64,000 nt of DNA from Paguma larvata. Its lineage: Eukaryota; Chordata; Mammalia; Carnivora; Viverridae. Positions 55,641-64,000 of this stretch are shown here, in pieces. The notes below the pieces were generated by a model. It made no database searches. It was not told the DNA's origin and saw nothing but the letters and a program-made list of their open reading frames with translations. The stretch lies in the NCBI GenBank assembly GCA_030068075.1, contig CM057826.1, positions 50,549,116 through 50,613,115 on the forward strand. The letters run 5' to 3'. Within the stretch, counting starts at the first letter, position 1. Each line of letters begins with the position of its first letter. The position numbers and the translations under genes were made by a program.

Positions 55641-56959
55641 ATTATTCATAGACAATTCTATTTGTTAGTGTTCCTTGAGTATAAGAAAATATGAAATGAA
55701 ACTTGTGAATAATACTAGTGTAGATAGAAGTTATTTAATACTCCCCACCCCCAACCCCAGCCACCAGGTCAGGTTGTATTACTAGTTCATCCATCAAATG
55801 TACTCTAACAAATAGCAATCATCCACTGTTCCCCATCAATCAACAAATCCTTATTACTGACCATTATCTATTTAAGGTCTACTATATAATACATGAAGGC
55901 CCACTGGGAGATACTTTAGGAGTATAAGGCATGGATAGCCTATGGTCTTGACTTGGATTTTTTGGCTGAATTAGAGCAAACTAATTCAGAGTGGTCATTC
56001 ATGAATAATAAAATGAACTGTAATATTAAAGGCTACATATCAGGGCAAAAAGTGTTGACCTTGTAATATATTTACAAAGAGTCTTCCAGATGCAAGTAAC
56101 AAATTATAACTCTTAATAGATGAAATAAAAACATTAACTTACTGCCTTGTATAAATGAAAGACTTTGGGCCAATACTGGGCACTGCTGGATCCAAGAAAT
56201 GAAAACTTTCATCAATCCTCAGTTTCTCCCTGCTTCTCTACTACGTTTTCTTCTGTGTTGGGTTCATTTTCATCGGACTCTCACTTTAAACTGGTGAAAT
56301 TGGTGTTGGCATCTCCTGACTCCCAGAATCGAAATGTGGCAAGCTAAAGTCCAAGAATCTATCACAAAGTCTTTTCTCTCTGATAACCATTTTTTAGCCA
56401 GGTTGCTGGATTTGTGTTAGATACTTTCAAGCTCTTTCCACTAGGTGGCCTCTGACAGTCCACAATTACATCCTCACTGTCTCAAGGACAGGAAGGAGGG
56501 AGAGAGATTCTTTTAATCATCTCAACAAAATCCCATGAGTGCATTCTCTACATCACTAGTTCAGGTTTGGGTATGTACCCATTTCTGGACAAATTACTCT
56601 CTGTGTGTGAGGGAGGGCAGAGGGAGAGCATTGCAATGCTTTAAACAACTGAAGTCTGAGTCATACAATTACTCTTAGAGCCAGACATGAATTTAATACC
56701 ATCAGAACCAAATTAAATGAATTTTAATATGGTAAGGTTTGTTCTCCAATGAGAAAAACTAAGATGTTATTGAAAAAAGATTTTATGGATGCCCGAAACA
56801 TTCCAAAATAGATGCTCATCAAATTGCTTAAGGTAGTTTGGATTCCAAATCACCCATTCGTACTCCAGAAAACCCCAGCACTGCTTCTAAAATTCCTGTC
56901 AAATCTTCAGCAACAATTACTCAGTAAACTCTAAGTTGCTTTTCACTGTGTTTTCAAGT
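55641..56959. other. Unassigned sequence
   Basis: No gene or recognised repeat. The 60-codon ORF at 56165-56347 is unremarkable. Confidence 0.45.
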
Positions 56960-57080
56960 ACTTTAAATAATTCATTAGATATCCATATTGTAAGATAAAT
57001 ATAATCTTCCTATTCATATTTGGAAACTGAAGCCTATATAGGATTTGTGCAAGCCCCCAGGGCAAGTTAGGTAAAGAGCA
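56960..57080 (-). mobile_element. MIR remnant, minus strand
   Basis: ATTCATATTTGGAAACTGAA, GCCTATATAGGATTTGTGCA and AGCCCCCAGGGCAAGTTAGG resemble the reverse-complement MIR core. Confidence 0.6.
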
Positions 57081-57997
57081 AGTATACAAACAATTTCTGC
57101 CTAATAGAATTACCTTGTTATTTTAGGAGCATCACCTTCCATTCTCTTAAATCATGAGACATAAATTTCACTGCCTATAGGGAAAAGGCAGATACTATAA
57201 ATTGATGGAGGAAGCAGGGTAGAGATGAACAAAGTCACAAGTATGCATATCTTCTGGAGATGAGGCAACTTCTACATAGTGACAGATAAGAGTTGCCATT
57301 CAAACATGTAGACTAAATATAGTGGATCTTCCAAAGATTAAAGGGACAGTAAGTATCTGAATGCTGTGTGCAATTTTCTCTAGTTTAAATCTTAGCATCT
57401 TGGAGGTTACATAAAATACTTCTCACATACATGTATGGTCTGCTGTTTTAAACAGTTCAATACCCTGACTCTCACTCAATGTCACTACTGCAGAATTAAG
57501 TGTGTTTCCTCCTCCTTTTTCAACTTGCTGTTCCTAGATAAATAAATTCATGGGAACATTGTGCTATTCCTCAGGTAAATGACTGTATACTTTATCTTGC
57601 TCTACATCATTTCTCTTTGCACTCTTCTTCCTTTGTGGCATTATTCTTGAACTTCCATAAATTGTGCAACAAGGTGGAGTAAGGCAAATTGTATAGAAGT
57701 TGGACGTAGATGAGATGGAGTCTGTCTAACTTGGGGATGAAAGGAGAGTAGTAATTTAAGGAATGTTTCAGGGATAGAATTGAAAAGGATTTCCTTTCTT
57801 TGGGTGGCTGAGAGAAGTAAAGAGTTAAGATTCTCCTGATTTTTTATTACAGAAGAAATTGAGATCAGGAGGGCTTAATCAGATCAACAACCGACGGCAG
57901 AGATTGACCTAAAACCACCCAAATGTGACTTCCAGCTGTCAGTTGCTTATCTCTTGAAAAGTTCCAATAGGTTCCCCCACCTCCTATGCTTTCTCAG

Positions 57998-58000
<3 letters not shown>
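57081..58000. other. Unassigned sequence
   Basis: No gene or recognised repeat. Confidence 0.45.

Positions 58001-58062
<62 letters not shown>
58001..58062. repeat. Compound (GT)n(GA)n microsatellite
   Basis: About 21 GT units (58001-58043) followed by about 10 GA units (to 58062), uninterrupted. Confidence 0.98.
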
Positions 58063-58369
58063 CAGTGAGATGACAGCATGTCACAGACAAGCTTTGTTTT
58101 TGCGCATGATCATAGAAAATATACTGGGGAATAGGGTGTTGAGCATAAAACAGTAAGTAATACAATTAAAAACAAAATACTCTTTGGAATGTCAGTAACT
58201 CCTCATCCTTTGAACTTTAAAACATTTCCTTGAAGGAGAGATATGAATGCATACCTATTTTGCTTTCTGTATAACCACCTTTAAAAAATATTGTATCAAA
58301 AATATATCATTTGTTTTATTTGAACAAGTAAGTTTCTGTCTATCACTGTGTTCTAATTTCCCTAAATTT
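58063..58369. other. Unassigned sequence
   Basis: No gene or recognised repeat. Confidence 0.45.
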
Positions 58370-58710
58370 GCCCTCATTTATCACTTGGTCCAGTCATATT
58401 AGCCTTTCCCCCCACCCTGTTTCTTGAACACACCAAGATCTTTTCCACTTGTTCTTCCTTCTGCCTGGAGTATTTTTGCCCCAGACTCTCACATGCCGGC
58501 CTATTTTTCTCTTTTTATAAACAGTTCAAATGTCCATTACTACATCTGAAGTTACACCTTCAGTTAACTATTGTCTCATACCACTATCCTAAAACGTATT
58601 TGTTTAGTGTTTTTTTTATTTGCTTCTTTCAATTGAATGCAAGCTCCCTTGATGAGTCCTTATCTGTCAATGTCACCATTGCATCCCCAGATATGGAAGA
58701 GTAACTGACA
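58370..58710 (+). mobile_element. L2 3' region, plus strand
   Basis: GTTTCTTGAACACACCAAGA, CACTTGTTCTTCCTTCTGCC, TGGAGTATTTTTGCCCCAGA, ATTGAATGCAAGCTCCCTTG and CATTGCATCCCCAGATATGG follow the L2 order well. Confidence 0.8.
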
Positions 58711-59874
58711 CGTTGGAGGTGTCAAGGTCTCTGAGAGGCCATATATTTTCCACATGTGTTCCAGAGAATGAAAAAGAGACAGAGAGATGGACAGAGAATG
58801 AACAAGAGGGTCAGTTGAAGATCAGAGCGTTATCTACATTACTGGCTGTAGTGTATCCACATTACTCAACAAATACTAGGGTCTCCCTCTCTATCTCAGG
58901 CAATACCAGTCTGGGATGGCCTGATGCAAAAGAATACACCCCTGGGACATCAGATAAGATTCCTGGTTTGCAAGAGAAAAGAAGCCACACTGAACCTGGA
59001 CAGTTTATCCTTCTTGGTTATTCTAATCCTATAAGGTCATTTTTCCCTCCCAGAGAATCAGTATGTAAAGAGACAGGGAGAAGCCAATAGTTTAATTAAC
59101 TGATACCCTTTGACACAGAAAGAAATACCTAAAGTGAGAGACAAGCATGTCTTCCTAAATACTAATCAATAAATATTCTTGGAATGAATTATGTTCTTTA
59201 GCTCTAACTATAAGTGTCAAAAGGGGATGCTGTGGGGTTAAAAGGGATTTTCCCAAGTTTACTGAAAGCAGGTGTCCTATTTTCTAGTTCAGGATTTTCA
59301 TACAACATTGTAAAAAAGTGTCTCTAAGTTTGGAGCTTCTTGGTGGCATGTGAAGGCCACAGGAACTAATGATGAAGGGTAAACACAAGAAGACAAATAT
59401 GCCCTGAAATTTCAACAGAGGAAATGAGACCAGTGTTTATATGCTGAGTACCCACCAGCTTGGGCCCTAAGAGCTGGTTTCCTCTGCTCATTGGCTGCTC
59501 ATGTTCAGCGAGTCTCCATGACTAAAAGAAGACAAACCATCGGCGGAAACTAATCTATCCTCATTCAATTAAACTGCGAAGCAATTACTTTTTTCCCCTA
59601 AGAGAGTGCAATTAGTCCCCTTTGAAAATTTATTCCAGCTCCAGGAAGGAAAACAGAACCTCTGAAAATCTATGTCGAAAGCAAAAATATGAAGAAAGTC
59701 TCCTCACCCTTTTTTCCATCTGCAGCTTGAGTTTTCCTCTTGAGGGCCCAACTTCCATTTGTTTGGTCTTTGGTGCCACCCTAATGTGATTTTCTTCATG
59801 ACCTTTCCTAGTTAGGGACATTTCCTCCTAGTTCATATAAGCAGTGGGGTAGGATCTGAGAATGCATAGCAGCA
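58711..59874. other. Unassigned sequence containing a 125-codon ORF
   Basis: A plus ORF at 58713-59090 opens at TTG, has no recognisable domain, and starts exactly where an L2 relic ends. In AT-rich DNA of this size one ORF of this length is expected by chance, by my rough estimate. Bases 59480-59620 have a mixed composition that I cannot assign. Confidence 0.4.
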
Positions 59875-60020
59875 GCATGATATACCAGTAGACCAACTGG
59901 ATTTGGAGATGGAGTTGTTCTCTGCTCTGTGACTCCGGGCAACCTAGCTTCCCTCTCTGGGCTTTAGTTCCCTTATTTGTAATTTGAGGTATTCAGATTC
60001 ACACGGGTGTTAGACTAGAA
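59875..60020 (+). mobile_element. MIR element, plus strand
   Basis: CAACTGGATTTGGAGATGGA, CTGCTCTGTGACTCCGGGCA, ACCTAGCTTCCCTCTCTGGG and CTTTAGTTCCCTTATTTGTA follow the MIR core. Confidence 0.8.
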
Positions 60021-61064
60021 CATTTTTTAAAATTATTTTTCAGTAAACTCTTAAAATTAATAAAAAACTGTGTAGTTCTAGTTGAAGTAGAAAGGGGTAC
60101 AGTGGTGGTGAGGAAGAGTAAAAGCCAAGGGCGTTCCCTCTTAGCAAACTCACGATCCCTCTTAGGCCCCTAGGAATATTTGGAAGAGACCACTAACCTA
60201 GACAATCTGAGGTTCCCTCCATCTTTAATAGCTCTGATTCCCCCTAGTCTGGGAGCATGGTTTACCAGATAGACCTAGTTTGTATCTTATAAGAATCTTC
60301 TTGACCCTCAGAAATTTAATCTATAAAGAGAGTTTCCTCTAATGTAAAATAGGGGAAATTATTTTTAAATGTTATCATACTTTTTCTGAAACATTCTTAA
60401 TTCTACAAACACTTAGCATTCTTTCTGAAAAAGTAGATATAAATCTTTCAATCACTGTAACTAATCCATACTGTTCTAGAACATAGACATACCATAATTA
60501 CCATTCATCTAGTGACTGAACTTCAGAGTGCTACCTTTTTTCCCCTACTGCAAATAATATTGCAATGAATACCCATACATATGTTTCTTCCATACATGCA
60601 AAAGAATATCTGGATTATGAACCTAAACTAGAGTCAGGTATTTAATAGTTTCCATTATAGTAGATAAAATCTATTGCCCATAGGTGTTTTTTTTTTTTTT
60701 TGGCCAATTTATAATCCCAGTAATCTTGAACTTGATTACCTTTTTTGTTAGAACTCTATCAATATTTGAATTCATCCTACCCTTAAATTTGGGAAATTTA
60801 GTTATTTTTGCATTAATTTTCTCTATTTCTGGGCTAATACAGAACCTAAAATATATTAGGTACTTAACACATATTTATTAAGCTGGACAGATCTGTTATT
60901 TTCTCACTAGATTTGAAAATAACAAAGTATTGTATAATTAGTATTTTTTCTTGACCTGTTAGCAGTTAAAGTTAAAAACTTGTGATTATAGGTAAATTAG
61001 GTGTTAATGCTAATAAGAGGGGAGTTCAGGATGCCAGGTCTAATAGGTGATATAATTTCATATT
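60021..61064. other. Unassigned; possible old L1 patch
   Basis: Bases 60540-60640 (CAAATAATATTGCAATGAAT, then ACCCATACATATGTTTCTTC) could be antisense old L1. Not certain. Confidence 0.35.
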
Positions 61065-61165
61065 GAAAAGAGCAATTACTCTGAAGTTGGACAGTCTGAG
61101 TTTGAATCTCCATTTTCCTCCTCCCCCACTTAGCTATGCTACCATGGGGAATTTTACTCTACACG
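61065..61165 (+). mobile_element. MIR 5' part, plus strand
   Basis: AAGAGCAATTACTCTGAAGT, TGGACAGTCTGAGTTTGAAT and CACTTAGCTATGCTACCATG resemble the MIR 5' half. Confidence 0.7.
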
Positions 61166-61319
61166 CTATGCATCCATTTGTAGTTTGTAGAGGTTGCATA
61201 GCCAATTTTGCAGGATTATGAAAAATGATTTACCTATAATATAAGATGGCCAATTGGGTCCATAGTAGTTAACAGACATTACTGGTTATAACATGCCAGT
61301 GTGGTGATCTATCCTATAA

Positions 61320-61400
61320 ACTTTATATGTTTTCCAAAGCTCCATGAGCTAGATATCAATATCATTTTCATTTGACAGAAATGGGACTCAAACTCTGTTT
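61320..61400 (-). mobile_element. MIR fragment, minus strand
   Basis: CAATATCATTTTCATTTGAC, then AGAAATGGGACTCAAACTCT, is a possible antisense MIR with an internal deletion. Confidence 0.4.
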
Positions 61401-62689
61401 TTTTTTTTTGTACTTATAGAATATACATTGTTTAAGAGAGAAATACTTGCCCAGCAGTAGTGGAGAAGACCAGATCTATGACAGTTGCTTAATAACTTTT
61501 GTGAGAAACTCAGGCTCTGATTGCAGGATGAATTGAGGTTTGGAATTTAAACAGGGACACTTAAAACTTCAGCATTTGTTTATCCATCATCTGGAAGAAA
61601 GACCTAGAACGACTTGTGCGTTCGAGGATGGGGCAAAACAATTAGACAATGATTTGGTTACTTATTTTTCATTCCACAAATAAGACACTAGCCATCTGGC
61701 ACTTGGCAAGGGAAAAATGCGTCCACTTGACTCTTGGGAAATGCTAGGGGCTTGAAAGAATATGTCGAAAGATGAAGACAATACTAGACATAAATATGAT
61801 ACTTGCTAACTCAGTTTGCCCACCCATGTTCTTGCCAGCATCAGACACCATGTGTCTCACTACCCAAAATACTGCAGTCACTTTCTAAGTGGTCTTCTTC
61901 ATGACATTGTCCTTTTCCCCAAAGAGTTTTATTTATTTTTTGTCGGTTCGTCTTTCCCAAAGGATTTTAAAGCAAAACAAGACAGAAAATTTTCCAGGAC
62001 AGTCAAACATGATTCTGGTGTCATGACTGACATTTCTTCATGTTTTCTAAATCACAGTTACCTAAAGAAGCTCTAAGCCTTGGTCTACTTTTCTCTGGGC
62101 ATGTAGCATGTCCATGACCATTGTGATTGGCTACCCCTTGCTGTGACTTTGTGGAAACTGCCAGTGTCTTCTTGGAGAAGACAGATAAAAATAACTCTGA
62201 GAAATTAATTGTCTGAGAGGACAAAACTGCTGATCTGTAGGTCTAGGTATAAATAAAAATTGCTCACTAACAAGCAACCGAAGTCCTTGGGGTCAGAATA
62301 GAGATTTCTAGATTGATGTCCAACATCTGAAAAAGAAGGAATATGTGTGGTGGTGGAGGGAGAGCAATAAGATGGGATGAAATTCTAAAATCCCATGCCA
62401 TTAAGTGAAATTAATCACAATTCCATTTGACTATTGGGATTCAGAAATATTGACAATATTAAATATTACTCCTCTGTAGTGTTAACACTAATGAACATAT
62501 ATCTGTGTCCGTATGCTTGATTGATGTTTTAACTTAATATCAGAAGTGGGTCAGACTTAACATGTTCAAAAGGTTACCTACCACCATTCACTTTAAACCT
62601 GTTACCTTCATGGATTTCTCATTTCAGTAAATGGCACCATCATCCACCAAATGACCCGAAGCAACTGATGTCCCACTTCCAATTAATCA
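61401..62689. other. Unassigned sequence
   Basis: No gene or recognised repeat. ORFs at 61816-62076 (plus) and 62021-62224 (minus) overlap and show no domain. Confidence 0.4.
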
Positions 62690-62900
62690 CTACTAGATCT
62701 CTTTAATTCTCTTAATCTGTCCCCTTCTTTTCACCCCCGCTATACCTGGCAAGTAAGGTCTAACAATCTGTCACTTGGACTCTTGATATAAGACTCCAAC
62801 TCGGCTTCCTCCTTCCACTCTTCTTACCCAAACTAGCTGCTACTAATCTTTTAAAAAGGCTAATCTGACTGTCCAGTGGTATGCTCTCTGGGGAAAACAA
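62690..62900 (+). mobile_element. Possible L2 fragment, plus strand
   Basis: TCTGTCACTTGGACTCTTGA, CCAACTCGGCTTCCTCCTTC and AAAAAGGCTAATCTGACTGT resemble L2 sequence upstream of the 3' end. Confidence 0.5.
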
Positions 62901-64000
62901 AAAGCTCCGAATGTGTTATGTTTGCCAACTTCTTTGATGTAAATACTCCACTATGACCAATTTCAAGTCACCAATAGGATATCACTGAACACAGAGTTGG
63001 GGAAAAAAAATTAAAAAAAAATCATCTTGGGAATTTCCTCTCCCACTTGCAGAGAATATTCTTCTCTTCCACTTATCCCTATTTTTTAGACAAAAATAAA
63101 ATTTACACACGTGCTAGTAGATCATGCTCTAACACAGAGAAAGCGTGATGAAGGTGTGTTTTACTCGAGGCCATGCTCCAGGGCATGTTTTCCATAACCT
63201 CCATGCTCTTGACATTTGGGGCCATAAATAATTCTTTGTTGTAGGAAGGCTGTTATGTGTATTTTAGGGTAGTCGACTACCCTTTGTGGGAGTCGACTTA
63301 TTAGATGCCAATAGTACATCCTCTCCAACCCTACCTCCCCCCCCACCCGACCAAGCTGTGACAATCAAAAACCTCTCCAGACATATCAAATGTCTCCAGG
63401 AGGAAGGGACAAAGTTGTTCTTCATTGAGAGTCACTAATATGTGAAAACTTCTAGGTAATTCCTTATACTTCCACATATGTGTACAAGCTGAAGGTTTCA
63501 ACTCTCAGACTATCATCTGTCTTCCAGGTATCTAGAGTTCTCCTGGTTTTCATAGCTTTTTTTTCTTAAGTGGGGGTGACAGGGTCGTGCTGTTTCTTTG
63601 TTCCATTGATGTTTTTAGTGTTTTGCTCTATAGGCAAAATGAGGGACTTTGTTGGCAAGGAATAATTTGGATAGAGCTTGGAAAATGGAATATCCTTTCT
63701 GCTGAGCCTATTAACATAGGCTAGCAGGTCGTCTTAGATGGATTATAATCTCCATACGGGTGTTGGATGGCACTCAGTCATGTGTCTGTGGATATGGCAC
63801 AGCCCCCCAGTGGCTCCTGGACAATCAGTCATTGACAGCATGCTACTGGACAGCCTGTTATTTTTGTTCAGGACCCTACAAAACTTGCTAACCTTACTGA
63901 GTGTCATTCTTAGACCTTAAGTGTAAGGACAGTTTGTCTATTTTCTTGCAAATATATATTTTTTATGATATGAACTTTTTCCTTTTAGGGCTTAGTCCTC
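62901..64000. other. Unassigned sequence with a palindrome
   Basis: No gene seen. There is an 18-bp perfect palindrome (63266-63283) and C-runs at 63335-63350. The minus ORF at 63161-63364 covers the palindrome but has no domain. Confidence 0.4.
63266..63283. repeat. 18-bp perfect palindrome AGGGTAGTCGACTACCCT
   Basis: The left half AGGGTAGTC is the exact reverse complement of GACTACCCT, with no spacer. A second AGTCGACT (63291-63298) follows 8 bases later, so the site is partly duplicated. Function unknown. Confidence 0.93.

Noticed and set aside
58713..59090. 125-codon plus-strand ORF as a novel gene
   Set aside because: It opens at TTG, has no domain, promoter or polyadenylation signal that I can see, and its length is within my rough chance expectation for this window.
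59480..59620. Conserved enhancer candidate
   Set aside because: The only hint is mixed base composition outside repeats. Without cross-species alignment I cannot support it. The same applies to 3100-3240.

Overview
This window looks like ordinary intergenic or deep intronic DNA from a carnivore, most likely a felid. The best evidence is about 22 copies or fragments of the tRNA-Lys-derived carnivore SINE (CAN SINE / SINEC). They have the head motif CCTGGGTGGCTCAG, the GCTCAGGTCATGATCTC block, a CT-rich stretch, and an AAATAAATAAACATTAAA-type tail that I associate with cat-family copies. Tail and head variants point to Felidae, but species cannot be fixed without a database search. I see no host protein-coding gene, exon series, functional RNA gene, CRISPR array or operon. 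The ORFs in the window are short, fall mostly in repeats, and several begin at TTG or GTG, which do not normally start mammalian proteins.

Layout. 1-18.2 kb: AT-rich sequence with many SINEC insertions on both strands, old MIR, L2 and L1 remnants, a perfect 49-bp tandem duplication (1654-1751), and a solo retroviral-type LTR (about 10983-11327) inside an older L2-like repeat. 18.28-24.82 kb: one complete-length L1 retrotransposon on the minus strand, bounded by a 13-bp target-site duplication. It has a GC- and CpG-rich 5' UTR with a YY1-type site at its first bases and inactivated ORF1 and ORF2. 24.8-44.4 kb: mostly unassigned AT-rich DNA with MIR/L2/L1 relics, an MLT1-type LTR (26.6-26.9 kb), SINECs and a CA microsatellite. 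44.88-46.24 kb: a young L1 with an inverted 5' part, a twin-priming insertion, with target-site duplication and junction microhomology. 48.09-49.6 kb: an older L1 with the same inverted arrangement. 50.52-50.92 kb: a processed pseudogene of ribosomal protein L35a on the minus strand. 51-64 kb: more L1/L2/MIR relics, one GT/GA microsatellite, and unassigned sequence.

The biology here is retrotransposition history rather than a gene system. L1 supplies the machinery thought to mobilise the SINECs and the RPL35A transcript, and their target-site duplications are visible. Nested insertions give relative ages: MIR/L2 and old L1 are the oldest, then the LTRs, then the SINECs and young L1s. I did not find a previously undescribed system. 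The most informative items are the twin-primed L1, the boundary-complete L1, a SINE that lacks its 3' tail yet is flanked by a duplication, and the exact tandem duplication. Family names for old repeats come from recalled consensus patterns, and their edges are approximate.
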